Origin: Hamadaea sp013361475
Lineage (GTDB): Bacteria > Actinomycetota > Actinomycetes > Mycobacteriales > Micromonosporaceae
Direction: 5' to 3'
Assembly: GCF_040654195.1 (NCBI RefSeq)
Contig: NZ_JBFAHM010000023.1
Coordinates: forward strand, 15,502 to 79,501
DNA length: 64,000 nt
The notes below the pieces were generated by a model. It was not told the DNA's origin. It made no database searches and worked only from the letters and a program-made list of their open reading frames with translations. Made by a program: the position numbers and the translations under genes. Positions 1 to 8,335 of the stretch are shown piece after piece (the first letter of the stretch is position 1; each line of letters opens with the position of its first letter).

Positions 1-353
1 TGATGAGCGACTGCAGCAGCGAACTCGTCGAGGACTGGCCGAACAACCCCTTCGCGCCGCTGATCGACGCGCCCGTGTTCAGCTGGCGCGAACAAGTCCG
101 CAAACCGGCGTCGGCGCTGTACGCCGCGGCTGCCTCCCGCCTAGGCGTGACGCCCGCCGACTGCTGGTACGTCGGCGACGGCGGCGGCCGCGAACTCCGG
201 GGCGCGTACGACGCCGGGATGCGGCCGGTCCTGGTCACGAACGCCGCGCACCCGGAGGCCGCACAGCATCGGGCCGACCCGGACGAGCACATCCCGGATC
301 ACTCGGTGGACGACCTGCCCGAACTGCTCGACCTCTGCGGCTGGGCCGCCTAG
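1..353 (+). CDS. HAD-family hydrolase, 3' end only
   Basis: This is the C-terminal part of a haloacid-dehalogenase-type phosphohydrolase whose 5' end lies outside the window. The frame is open from the first bases; an ATG at base 3 is probably internal. Visible motifs are the motif III lysine region (KPASALYAAA) and motif IV (WYVGDGGGREL), followed by the usual 'A..AGMRPVLV' strand. The nucleophile motif DxDxT must be upstream. The substrate cannot be told from this fragment. It converges on the GrpB gene, with only about 10 bases between the two stop codons. Confidence 0.8.
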   Translation, partial: MSDCSSELVEDWPNNPFAPLIDAPVFSWREQVRKPASALYAAAASRLGVTPADCWYVGDGGGRELRGAYDAGMRPVLVTNAAHPEAAQHRADPDEHIPDHSVDDLPELLDLCGWAA

Positions 354-362
354 GCGCAAGGC

Positions 363-1091
363 CTAAGGCAGCCAGCCGGTCTCGGCGGCCCACTGCTCGG
401 CCACGCCGATCACCAGGTCGACCACCGGGTCCTTCACATCCGTGTACGCGATCCGATCCGGGACGCTCTCCGCGAGCACTCGCTTGAACTGGGCGTACGC
501 CGGGACTGCGGACGGGTGCGCCCGGAACCAGTCCCGGAACAACAACGCGAGGCGTTCATTCGGCGAGCCCGCGACGCGTACGTGGAGATTCACGTCGCCC
601 GCCGGATGCTCCCGTCGTCGCCAGAAGCGCTTCGCCCACCGAGCCGGATCGTCGGCGCTCCCGGCCGGCACGTGGTCCTGATTGAACGACGTCCGCTCGA
701 AACCGAGCATGGCCAGCGGCCCATGGAACGCCTCGGCGACGGAGTCGAGGTCGTCGACGCTGACCTGCAGGTCCAGGAGGTCCTTCGCGGCCATCCCCGG
801 GATGGCGGTGCTGCCGATGTGCTCGATCCGCAACGCTTGCGGGCCAAGGCTTCCGGCCAGTTCGCCGATCAGCGTCCGAGCCCGAGCCGGCCACCGGTCG
901 TCGTAGTCCACGACGACGGCCCGGTCACGCGGAAAGGTGATCGCCTGGGCGACGACGACCCGGTCCCCGTCGAACGTCAGCGCCGGCGAACCGTGCAGCC
1001 GGTAGCCGTCGGCCAGGGCCGCGCTCACCCGCTCGCAGAACGCGGAGTCGTCAGGTCCGGTCAACACCCGATACGGCAACGGCTGGCTCAT
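363..1091 (-). CDS. DUF1737-GrpB (UPF0157) fusion protein
   Basis: The protein has 242 residues. Residues about 5-55 (YRVLTGPDDSAFCERV, ending VVVAQAI) match the short DUF1737 domain. Residues about 60-235 are a GrpB/UPF0157 domain of the nucleotidyltransferase-like fold, with VVVDYDDRWP, RIEHIGSTAIPGMAAKDLLDLQ and a C-terminal KDPVVDLV. GrpB domains are often found fused to dephospho-CoA kinase in actinobacteria; no kinase is present here. A TACCAT box 8 bases upstream of the ATG (1100-1105) would give a leaderless mRNA. The molecular function of the family is not established. Confidence 0.8.
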   Translation of the reverse strand: MSQPLPYRVLTGPDDSAFCERVSAALADGYRLHGSPALTFDGDRVVVAQAITFPRDRAVVVDYDDRWPARARTLIGELAGSLGPQALRIEHIGSTAIPGMAAKDLLDLQVSVDDLDSVAEAFHGPLAMLGFERTSFNQDHVPAGSADDPARWAKRFWRRREHPAGDVNLHVRVAGSPNERLALLFRDWFRAHPSAVPAYAQFKRVLAESVPDRIAYTDVKDPVVDLVIGVAEQWAAETGWLP

Positions 1092-1168
1092 GACAGCAAA
1101 TGGTATCGGCCGGCCGATCTTGCGCTGTCGGCGAACTGCCTTGGGCGTACCAGGTGGTGGGGTGTTGA

Positions 1169-2170
1169 GTGGGCCGCATGGAGATCCTTGTTCTGGGCGG
1201 CACGGCCTTCCTCGGCCGGGAGTACGCGCGCCAGGCGGTGGCCCGCGGGCATCGCGTGACGTGCCTGGCGCGCGGCGAGAGTGGCGCGGTGGCCGAAGGT
1301 TCGACGCTGGTCGTGGCGGACCGGAGCGAACCGGGAGCGTACGACGCCGTTGCCGACCGCGAGTGGGACGCGGTGCTGGAGGTGTCGTGGCAGCCCGGAA
1401 TGGTACGCGGCGCGCTGGCGGCGTTGGCCGGCAAGGCGAAGCACTGGACCTATGTCTCGTCCGGCAACGCCTACGCGTCCTTCGGTACGCCCGGCGCCGA
1501 CGAGTCGTTCCCGTTGCGGGAAGCCACCGAGTCGGACGTCGTGGAGCAGGAACTCTACGGCGAGGCGAAGGTCGCCTGTGAGCAGGCGTCGCAGGAAGCG
1601 CTCGGCGATCGGCTGGTCATCGCGCGGGCCGGATTGATCGGCGGCCCCGGCGACCGCAGCGATCGAGCGGGCTACTGGGTCGCACGGGCGGCTCGCGCCC
1701 CCGAGGAGCCGCTGCTGGTGCCGGGCACCCCCGAGGTGGCGACCCAGGTCGTCGACGTACGCGACCTCGCCGCGTTCTTGCTGGACAACGTGGCTTCGCG
1801 GACGACGGGCGTGTTCGACACGGTCGGCCCGATCGTCCCGTTCGCGGAGTGGATCGAGCTGTGCCGGCAGGTCGGCGGGCACACCGGACCGGTCGTGCCG
1901 GCACCGGCCGACTGGCTGCTGGCGCAAGAAGTCGGCGAATACATGGGACCCGAGTCGCTGGCGATGTGGCTCGTCAACCCCGACTACGCGGGATGGTCCC
2001 GGCGTACGGGGGCGGCCGCGATCGCCGCCGGGCTGACGCACCGGTCGCGCGCCTCGTTCCTCTCCGATGTGCTGGAGTGGGAACGGTCGCTGGGGCTCGA
2101 CCGGGATCGGCGCGCAGGGCTGAGCGCTGAGCGGGAACGCTCGCTCATCTCTTCCCTCGCTGCGGGCTGA
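1169..2170 (+). CDS. NAD-dependent epimerase/dehydratase family protein
   Basis: A Rossmann-fold extended SDR of about 333 residues. The N-terminal nucleotide-binding motif is ILVLGGTAFLGREYAR; the catalytic-type region includes YVSSGNAYASFG and the later LYGEAKVACE (Y-x3-K). The C-terminal half (GVFDTVGPIVPFAEW) fits the reductase-like epimerase group found near regulators in actinomycetes. The start is GTG at 1169 or ATG at 1178; neither has a convincing ribosome binding site. It stands alone between GrpB (divergent) and the ligase. The substrate is unknown. Confidence 0.8.
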   Translation: MGRMEILVLGGTAFLGREYARQAVARGHRVTCLARGESGAVAEGSTLVVADRSEPGAYDAVADREWDAVLEVSWQPGMVRGALAALAGKAKHWTYVSSGNAYASFGTPGADESFPLREATESDVVEQELYGEAKVACEQASQEALGDRLVIARAGLIGGPGDRSDRAGYWVARAARAPEEPLLVPGTPEVATQVVDVRDLAAFLLDNVASRTTGVFDTVGPIVPFAEWIELCRQVGGHTGPVVPAPADWLLAQEVGEYMGPESLAMWLVNPDYAGWSRRTGAAAIAAGLTHRSRASFLSDVLEWERSLGLDRDRRAGLSAERERSLISSLAAG

Positions 2171-2181
2171 GCGCGCAGGAC

Positions 2182-2260
2182 GGGCGCTTGCGCGTTATCC
2201 GGGATAACGTCCCCTTCCCGTCGCCGCGAGACCGCGTTATCCCGGAACTTGCGCAAGCCC
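2182..2260. repeat. Palindromic repeat family 1, copy A
   Basis: Twelve bases after the epimerase stop lies an imperfect long palindrome. It has outer arms GGGCGCTTGCGC / GCGCAAGCCC and inner arms built of GCGTTATCCGGGATAACG and GCGTTATCCCGG, around a core CCCCTTCCCG. A related element in the same orientation occurs at 28127-28187. Position suggests that it terminates the epimerase transcript. Confidence 0.7.
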
Positions 2261-2261
2261 G

Positions 2262-2396
2262 GGCGCGGGCGGGCGGGCGCGAGCGGGCGGGCGCGAGCGG
2301 GCGGGCGCGAGCGGGCGGGCGGGCGCGAGCGGGCGGGCGGGCGCGAGCGGGCGGGCGCGAGCGGGCGGGCGCGAGCCCGGGGGCGCGAGCGGGCGT
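2262..2396. repeat. GC-rich 14-base tandem array
   Basis: About eight to nine imperfect copies of GAGCGGGCGGGCGC lie between the family 1 hairpin and the DNA ligase. The number of GGGC blocks per unit varies, which is typical of slippage. No start codon with a plausible gene runs through it. It may influence transcription into the ligase gene. Confidence 0.8.
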
Positions 2397-2444
2397 ACGG
2401 GCGATTCGGGGGCGGGTGTCGTACGCCGGTGACACCATGGGGAC

Positions 2445-3962
2445 GTGCTGTTCGCAGAGGTGGCCGCGACGTCGGAGGCGGTGGCGGCGACGTCCGCCCG
2501 CAAGGCCAAGATCGAGCTGCTGGCGAAGACGCTGCGCGGGTTCGCTCCGGAGGAGGCCGCGCCCGGCGCCGCGTTCCTCGCCGGTGAGCTGCGGCAGCGT
2601 ACGACCGGGGTGGGGTGGGCTTCGCTGCAGAAGCTGCCACCACCGGCCGAGGTCGCGACGCTGACGGTCGGGCAGGTGGCGGCCACCGTCGACCGGCTCG
2701 CCGGGATCAGCGGCGCGGGTTCGCAGGCGCGGCGTAAGGACGAGGTTCAGGCCTTGTTCGGGGCGGCGACCGCCCCCGAGCAGAAGCTGCTGCGCGGGCT
2801 CTTCACCGGCGAGGTCCGGCAGGGGGCGCTCGCGGGGATCCTGGCCGACGCCATCGCGCAGGCCGCGGATGTTCCGGCCGCGGCGGTACGCCGTGCGCTG
2901 CTCCTCAGCGGGGATCTCGCGATCGTCGCCGCGACCGCGTTGCAAGGCGGTGCCGCCGCGCTCGGCGAGTTCACCCTGTCCGTCGGCCGTCCGCTCGCCC
3001 CGATGCTGGCTCAGTCGGCGGCCGGGGTCGACGAGGCGCTGACCGTCACCGGCGTCCCCGCGATGGCCGACGTCAAGCTCGACGGCGTACGCATCCAGGT
3101 GCACAAGTCGGGCGACGAGGTGGCCGTCTTCAGCCGCAGTCTCGACGACCTGACCGCCCGGCTGCCGGAGATCGTGGCCGCCGTCCGCTCGCTGCCCGCT
3201 CGCGAGCTGGTGCTCGACGGCGAGGCGCTGGCCTTGGACGAGCAGGGGCGGGCGCACCCGTTCCAGATCACGGCGTCGCTGGCCGCGACCCGCTCGGGCG
3301 CGCCCGGCGGATTGGTCGCGAAGTTCTTCGACCTGCTGCACGCCGACGGCCACGACTACCTCGACGAGCCAGGGCACCGGCGCTGGGCGGCGCTCGCTTC
3401 CCTGCTGCCGGAGGAGCTGCTGATCGACCGGCAGGTGGTCACCTCGACGGCCGACGCGGAAGCATACTTCGCACGCGCTGTTCGCGAGGGCAACGAAGGG
3501 CTGGTCGTCAAGGCCGTCGACGCGGCATACGACGTCGGCCGGCGGGGCGGTGCGTGGGTCAAGGTGAAGCCCCGGCACACCCTCGATCTCGTCGTGCTGG
3601 CCGTCGAGTGGGGCCACGGGCGTCGGTCCGGACTGCTGTCCAATCTGCATCTCGGCGCGCGGGATCCGCGTACGGGGGGCTTCGTGATGCTGGGCAAGAC
3701 GTTCAAGGGGCTCACCGACGAGATGTTGCGCTGGCAGACGCAGCGGTTCCTCGAGCTGGCCGTCGACCGCGGCGACTGGGTCGTCACCGTACGCCCGGAG
3801 CAGGTCGTCGAGGTGGCCTTCGACGGAGTGCAGACGAGTCCTCGCTATCCGGGTGGGGTGGCGCTGCGGTTCGCCCGGGTGCTGCGCTATCGGGACGACA
3901 AGCGAGCCGACGAAGCGGACACGATCGACGAGGTGCTGCGCATCCACGCCGGCGCCGCGTAA
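2445..3962 (+). CDS. ligB: ATP-dependent DNA ligase (LigB type)
   Basis: A protein of 505 residues, very close to the usual length of actinobacterial LigB. The adenylation motif KLDGVR places the nucleophilic lysine at about residue 211. Further nucleotidyltransferase motifs follow (ELVLDGEALA, EGLVVKAVDAAY, WVKVKP) and an OB-fold domain occupies the C-terminus. The N-terminal 190 residues form the DNA-binding domain (PEEAAPGAAFLAGELRQ). It seals nicks using ATP and is an accessory repair ligase beside the essential NAD-dependent LigA. The start is GTG at 2445. It is monocistronic and converges on the ROK gene. Confidence 0.93.
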   Translation: MLFAEVAATSEAVAATSARKAKIELLAKTLRGFAPEEAAPGAAFLAGELRQRTTGVGWASLQKLPPPAEVATLTVGQVAATVDRLAGISGAGSQARRKDEVQALFGAATAPEQKLLRGLFTGEVRQGALAGILADAIAQAADVPAAAVRRALLLSGDLAIVAATALQGGAAALGEFTLSVGRPLAPMLAQSAAGVDEALTVTGVPAMADVKLDGVRIQVHKSGDEVAVFSRSLDDLTARLPEIVAAVRSLPARELVLDGEALALDEQGRAHPFQITASLAATRSGAPGGLVAKFFDLLHADGHDYLDEPGHRRWAALASLLPEELLIDRQVVTSTADAEAYFARAVREGNEGLVVKAVDAAYDVGRRGGAWVKVKPRHTLDLVVLAVEWGHGRRSGLLSNLHLGARDPRTGGFVMLGKTFKGLTDEMLRWQTQRFLELAVDRGDWVVTVRPEQVVEVAFDGVQTSPRYPGGVALRFARVLRYRDDKRADEADTIDEVLRIHAGAA

Positions 3963-3984
3963 TCCGCTGTTGGTCGGCGAGGCC

Positions 3985-4040
3985 CATGATCAGGGGAACT
4001 TTCATGTCGCTATAGCGACGTGGAATTGACCATGATCATG
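3985..4040. terminator. Hairpin with TATA loop between convergent genes
   Basis: Outer arms CATGATCA (3985-3992) and TGATCATG (4033-4040) enclose the perfect 14-base palindrome GTCGCTATAGCGAC (4006-4019). It lies 22 bases after the ligase stop and serves the end of the ligase gene; the convergent ROK gene also ends nearby. Single copy in this window. Confidence 0.55.
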
Positions 4041-4105
4041 CGACGACCCCGCGACCGAGCGACCCCGCGACCGCGCGACCGAGCGACCGAGCGACCCCGC
4101 AAGCC
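4041..4105. repeat. Short tandem repeat, GCGACCGA / GCGACCCC units
   Basis: About eight 8-base units of the type GCGACCGA, GCGACCCC or GCGACCGC follow the hairpin and end just before the ROK stop codon. No gene is supported in this stretch. Confidence 0.6.
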
Positions 4106-4110
4106 CGCGA

Positions 4111-5283
4111 TCATAAGGCGAGGGCGTCGACGGCGTCCGGTGACAGCACCCGGCGTACGACCAGTTCGACGAGTCCGGCCGTCCCTGCTTCCGTCTCCGG
4201 CGGCGAAGCCACTACCCGTAGCTCCCCTACGCTGTGCGGCATCGCCACCGCCCGGACGACTTCATCCACTGTCGACACAACGGCGGGCTGCGCGCCGATC
4301 GAGCCGCCCAGCACGAGCGTACGCGGGTTCACCAGAGCGATCAGCGAAGCGAGCACTTCACCGACCCGGCGCGCGGCGACGACGGGCGAGGCGCCTTGGA
4401 GGGCGTACCCGGCGGCGAAGGCGGCGAGGCAGCCGCGCCGCCCGCAGCGGCACAGCGGACCGGACGGGTCGACCCGGATGTGCCCGATGTCCCCGGCCGC
4501 CCCGTCGGCGCCGGTGAGGCATCGGCCGTCGACGACGACGCCCGCACCGATCCCGCTGGACCACTTCACGCCGAGCACCACGCCCTCGGAGCCCAGCGCC
4601 ACGCCCCCGGACCCGGAGGCGAGGGAGAGCTCCGACCTGGAGGCGAGGGAGACCTCCGACCCAGACGCGAGGGAGACCTCCGACCCAGACGCGAGGGAGA
4701 CCTCCGACCCAGACGCGAGAGAGAGCGCCGAGCCGAGCGCGAAGGCCCGCGCGTCGTTCTCGAACACGACGGGGACATCCCAGAGCCCTCGCATCCGCGC
4801 AGCGGGAAACGAGGGCAGCACCGTCGACGGCGACGGCAGTCCGGTCAGGGGCGAGATCGGCGCGGGCAGCCCGACCCCGACTCCGATCAGCCGCTCCCCT
4901 TTCCTGAGGCCGAGGTCGGCGGCCGTCTTCGTCAGTACTGACACCGCTGAAGCAGGCGAGCGCGCGGCGAGGTCCAGCGCGAGCGAGGCGGACCGCAACG
5001 GCCGCCCGTGTACGCCGCTGTAGCAGACCCGAGCCCGGGTATGCCCGACGTCGAAGGTCAGCACGACCATCGACCGGTCGTCGAACCGGATGAGTTGGGC
5101 CGGGCGGCCGCCTTCGGACCGGGTCGGCCCGGCTTCGTGGACGAGCCCGGCCGCGAAGAGGGGAGCCAGCCGCTCCAGCAGTGTCGGCCGCGACATCCCG
5201 GTGGCGTCGAGCAGTTCTCGCCTCGTCCAGTGTGGACGCGTACGGATCAGGGCGAGGAGGTGACCGGGTCCGCCCACCGACAT
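4111..5283 (-). CDS. ROK-family transcriptional regulator with internal octapeptide repeats
   Basis: A protein of 390 residues. It has an N-terminal winged helix (HWTRRELLDATGMSRPTLLERL, residues about 15-60) and a ROK sugar-kinase-like domain with the Asn-Asp pair in VVFENDARAFALG, GIGAGVVVDG, GDIGHI and the zinc motif CRCGRRGC. Between the ND motif and GIGAG it carries five to six repeats of the type GSEVSLAS, which ordinary ROK proteins lack. The gene is divergent from a sugar ABC operon, so it most likely represses that operon in the absence of its sugar. An inverted repeat lies in the shared promoter region. Confidence 0.88.
   Translation of the reverse strand: MSVGGPGHLLALIRTRPHWTRRELLDATGMSRPTLLERLAPLFAAGLVHEAGPTRSEGGRPAQLIRFDDRSMVVLTFDVGHTRARVCYSGVHGRPLRSASLALDLAARSPASAVSVLTKTAADLGLRKGERLIGVGVGLPAPISPLTGLPSPSTVLPSFPAARMRGLWDVPVVFENDARAFALGSALSLASGSEVSLASGSEVSLASGSEVSLASRSELSLASGSGGVALGSEGVVLGVKWSSGIGAGVVVDGRCLTGADGAAGDIGHIRVDPSGPLCRCGRRGCLAAFAAGYALQGASPVVAARRVGEVLASLIALVNPRTLVLGGSIGAQPAVVSTVDEVVRAVAMPHSVGELRVVASPPETEAGTAGLVELVVRRVLSPDAVDALAL
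4610..4729. repeat. In-frame 24-base minisatellite inside the ROK gene
   Basis: Five consecutive 24-base units of the type GACCCAGACGCGAGGGAGAC-CTCC, the middle ones nearly identical. Each unit encodes eight residues (GSEVSLAS on the minus strand), so copy-number change would keep the reading frame. Confidence 0.9.
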
Positions 5284-5285
5284 GT

Positions 5286-5311
5286 GTTCACCTCTTGACA
5301 GCTATGTGAAC
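5286..5311. promoter_or_regulatory. Candidate operator, GTTCAC-N14-GTGAAC
   Basis: A perfect 6-base inverted repeat (5286-5291 and 5306-5311) in the 108-base divergent region between the ROK gene and the ABC operon. It starts 3 bases upstream of the ROK start codon and encloses a TTGACA hexamer (5295-5300). It is a reasonable binding site for the ROK protein, inferred from position only. Confidence 0.4.
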
Positions 5312-5391
5312 GATTTGGACACTTGCGTCAGCCCGTTTGACAAAACCCCCATGAGGGTACCGGCGACCGCCGGGACGACCTAGGGAGTGCC

Positions 5392-6708
5392 ATGAGCAAC
5401 GAGGCCAGAGCCACCCGCCGTACGCTGCTCCAAGCCGCGTTGGCCGCACCAGTGCTGGCGGCGTGCGGAGGAGTGTCCACAAGCGGCGCCGGCGGCGCGG
5501 GTTCGGTGAACTTCCTCTCGACCCAGTTCACCCCGGTCGAGGAGCGCCAGCGGTTCGAGAAGATCCTCGCCGACAAGGTGACCAGCGCCAAGGTGGGCTA
5601 CAACCCCGTCGACAACTCCACCTTCGCCACCACTCTGCGTACCCAGGTGGAAGCCGGAAAGGTGCAGGTGAACCTGGTCGGCGGGCTGCACGGTGACCTG
5701 GCGCCGCTCGGCGACAAGCTGATGGACCTGGACGATCTGGCCGGTTCCCTCGCGGACCGGGGGTTCGCCGCGGACCTGATCGAGCTGGGCAAGCTCGGCG
5801 GGACCACCGCGAAATACATCCCCTGGATGCAGGCCACGTACATGCTCGCCGTGAACAAGAAGGCCTTGCAGTGGCTGCCCGCCGGGGCGGACGTGCAGAA
5901 GCTGACCTACGACCAGTTCCTGAGCTGGATGACGGCGGCGAAGGCCGGTAACGGCGGCAAGCCGGTGTTCGGCCTGGGCGCCGGGCCGAAGGGGCTTTAC
6001 CACCGGTTCTTCCAGGGCTTCCTGCTGCCGAGCTTCACCGGTGGGCAGATCACCACGTTCCGCAGCCCCGAGGCGGTGACGGCGTGGGAGTACATGAAGG
6101 AGCTCTGGGGGCAGACCGCGCCCGCGTCGACCAACTACGACTTCGTCCAGGAACCGTTGCAGCGCGGCGAGGTGCTCGTCGGCTTCGACCACGTCGCCCG
6201 GCTCGCCAGCGCGCCGAAGGACAAGCCGGACGAGTGGCTCATGGTGCCCGCGCCGAGCGGCCCGAAGGGGCTGGGCTACATGCTGGTCATCGCCGGGTTG
6301 GGCATCCCGAAGGGTGCGCCCGACGCCGACAAGGCCAAAGAGGTCATCCGCACGCTGACCACGCCGCCGGTCCAGACCGAGGTGTTGCGGCAGAACGCGT
6401 TCTTCCCCGTGGTGAAGGCCGATCTGCCGGGTGACCTGCCGGCCGCGATCGGGCTGGAGGCCAAGGCGGTCGCCGCGCAGCAGTCCGCCACGGGTGCGAT
6501 CGTGTCGCTGCCGCCGGTCGGGCTCGGCGCCAAGGACGGCGAGGTCAGTCAGATTTTCAAGGACACGTTCAAGGCGATCTGCCTCGACGGCAAGCCGGTG
6601 AAGGCGACCCTGGACGCGCAGGCGACCAAACTCAACGGGATCCTCGACGAGCTGAAGGTGAACTGCTGGAAGCCGGATCCCACCGGGTCGCCGTGCCGGG
6701 CGGCGTAA
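5392..6708 (+). CDS. Sugar ABC transporter substrate-binding lipoprotein (family 1)
   Basis: A protein of 438 residues with an N-terminal twin-arginine-like stretch (ATRRTLLQAAL) followed by the lipobox LAAC at about residue 24, so it is lipid-anchored outside the membrane. The body matches extracellular solute-binding protein family 1 (FLSTQFTPVEERQRFEKIL, then TYDQFLSWMTAAKAG). It delivers the sugar, probably an oligosaccharide, to the permeases encoded directly downstream. The next gene starts inside its last codons, so the operon is translationally coupled. The specific ligand is unknown. Confidence 0.9.
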   Translation: MSNEARATRRTLLQAALAAPVLAACGGVSTSGAGGAGSVNFLSTQFTPVEERQRFEKILADKVTSAKVGYNPVDNSTFATTLRTQVEAGKVQVNLVGGLHGDLAPLGDKLMDLDDLAGSLADRGFAADLIELGKLGGTTAKYIPWMQATYMLAVNKKALQWLPAGADVQKLTYDQFLSWMTAAKAGNGGKPVFGLGAGPKGLYHRFFQGFLLPSFTGGQITTFRSPEAVTAWEYMKELWGQTAPASTNYDFVQEPLQRGEVLVGFDHVARLASAPKDKPDEWLMVPAPSGPKGLGYMLVIAGLGIPKGAPDADKAKEVIRTLTTPPVQTEVLRQNAFFPVVKADLPGDLPAAIGLEAKAVAAQQSATGAIVSLPPVGLGAKDGEVSQIFKDTFKAICLDGKPVKATLDAQATKLNGILDELKVNCWKPDPTGSPCRAA

Positions 6709-7538
6709 GGCCGCGTGGGCCGCTCCTGCTCATCGCGCCCTCGCTGATCTTCCTCACGGCGCTGTTCGCCTGGCCGCTGGTCGCGGGCATCGGCCAGGCG
6801 CTGACCGGCCCGGACGGCTTCACGCTGGCCAATGTGCGCCGCATGCTGGACGACGCGTACTTCTGGCCCGCCGCACGCAACACGGCGCTGCTCATCGTGG
6901 TGCTCATCCCGCTGCAGTTCGCGCTCGCGATCGGGATGGCGCTGCTGCTCCGCGCCCGCCCGCGGTTCGCGGGCGTCTACTTCTACATCTGGGTCATCCC
7001 GCTCGCGATCAGCGATCTGGCCGCGGGCCTCGTCTGGCTCGCGGTGTTCACAGATCGGGGCTACCTCAACTCCGCGCTGGCCCATCTTCAGATCGAGGGG
7101 TACGCCTGGCTCAGTTACCAGCATCCGGTCACGATGTTCCTGGCGGTGGTGGTGGCCGAGCTGTGGCGGTCGACCTCACTCGTCTTCGTCATCGTGGTGG
7201 CCGGGATGCAGGGGATTCCGCGGGACTACGACGAGGCGGCGGCGGTCTTCGGGGCGAGCTATTGGCAGCGGCTGCGCAAGGTGATCCTGCCCCAGTTGCG
7301 GCCGAGTCTCCAGGTGGCGTTGATCCTGCGGACGATCCTGGCGCTGGAGACCTTCGCCGTAGCGCAGGCGCTGACCGGGCGCAACCTGCCGCTGCTCGTG
7401 GGCGAGACGTATCAGTGGTACAGCGTGCTCCAGAATCCGAACGTGGCGACCGCGATCGCGCTCGTCATCCTCGCGCTGTCGATGCTGGCGGCGTTCGGCT
7501 ATCTGCGGGCGCTCCGAGAGCCGGGTGGGCAGCCGTGA
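6693..7538 (+). CDS. ABC transporter permease, MalF type
   Basis: A protein of 281 residues with about six membrane helices, the first at residues 8-30 (LLLIAPSLIFLTALFAWPLV). The conserved EAA loop that contacts the ATPase is YDEAAAVFGASYWQRLRKV. The GTG start overlaps the 3' end of the binding-protein gene by 16 bases. It forms the transmembrane pore with the next permease. Confidence 0.92.
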   Translation: MPGGVRPRGPLLLIAPSLIFLTALFAWPLVAGIGQALTGPDGFTLANVRRMLDDAYFWPAARNTALLIVVLIPLQFALAIGMALLLRARPRFAGVYFYIWVIPLAISDLAAGLVWLAVFTDRGYLNSALAHLQIEGYAWLSYQHPVTMFLAVVVAELWRSTSLVFVIVVAGMQGIPRDYDEAAAVFGASYWQRLRKVILPQLRPSLQVALILRTILALETFAVAQALTGRNLPLLVGETYQWYSVLQNPNVATAIALVILALSMLAAFGYLRALREPGGQP

Positions 7539-8335
7539 AGCGTACGTGGGGAGTTCAGCTCGCTTGTCTCGCGGTCACCGCGTTCTTCGGCATCCCGCTG
7601 TATCTGATCGCACTGGCCGCCTTCGCCAGCCGCGAGTCGCTCGACCGGTTCCCGCTGCCACTGCTGCCGACCGAGGTGTCGGCCGAGACCATCACGACGT
7701 TCCTCGGCTCGACCGGCGTCGTCGGCGGCTACCTCAACTCCCTCATGGTCGGGCTGAGCACGGTCGTGCTCGCGCTGCTGATCGGCGTCCCCGCCGGGTA
7801 CGCCCTGGCCCGCTACGCCTTCCGGGGACGTGACCCCTATCAGCTGTTCCTGCTGCTGACCCGGGCGCTGCCGATCGTCGTCCTGTCGGTGCCCCTGGCC
7901 CGGATCTTCCTCCAGACCGGCCTCTACGACACGACGTACGCCGTGACCCTGCTGCACACGGCCCTCGCCCTGCCCACGACGGTGCTCATCACGTCGGCCG
8001 TCTTCGTCGGGGTGCCCCGGGAGCACGAGGAGGCGGCCCAGGTCTTCGGGGCGTCACCGCTGCGGGCCTTCGCCCGGGTGGTGCTGCCGCAGGCGCTGCC
8101 CGGCATCGCGGCGGTCGCCATGTTCACCTTCGTCCTGTCCTGGAACGAGGTCCTGGGCGCGACGATCCTGACGCTCAACCAACGGACGCTGCCCGCGCAC
8201 GTGCTGACCACGCTGTCGGACTCGCCGCTGGCGTACCGCTTCGCCGGTGGCCTGGCCCTCGTCCTGCCGGCGATCCTCTTCGTCGCCGTGATGCGCCGCT
8301 ACCTGCTCAACATGTGGGGGACCACGCTGCGATGA
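7535..8335 (+). CDS. ABC transporter permease, MalG type
   Basis: A protein of 266 residues. The start is GTG at 7535, overlapping the previous stop as GTGA; longer upstream extensions would run through the coding region of the first permease. It has an N-terminal helix (LACLAVTAFFGIPLYLIALA), about six membrane segments, and the EAA motif EHEEAAQVFGASPLRAFARV. It is the second half of the sugar channel. Confidence 0.92.
   Translation: MKRTWGVQLACLAVTAFFGIPLYLIALAAFASRESLDRFPLPLLPTEVSAETITTFLGSTGVVGGYLNSLMVGLSTVVLALLIGVPAGYALARYAFRGRDPYQLFLLLTRALPIVVLSVPLARIFLQTGLYDTTYAVTLLHTALALPTTVLITSAVFVGVPREHEEAAQVFGASPLRAFARVVLPQALPGIAAVAMFTFVLSWNEVLGATILTLNQRTLPAHVLTTLSDSPLAYRFAGGLALVLPAILFVAVMRRYLLNMWGTTLR

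Noticed and set aside
2262..2396. CRISPR-like array
   Set aside because: Units are contiguous with no unique spacers, so it is a simple tandem repeat.
2145..3947. Minus-strand open frame of 600 codons across the DNA ligase
   Set aside because: Antisense of a gene with all ligase motifs; the tail runs through the GC tandem repeat.
7163..7534. Longer start for the second permease of the first sugar operon
   Set aside because: Would overlap the first permease by over 370 bases and lacks hydrophobic character; GTG 7535 overlaps the stop neatly.
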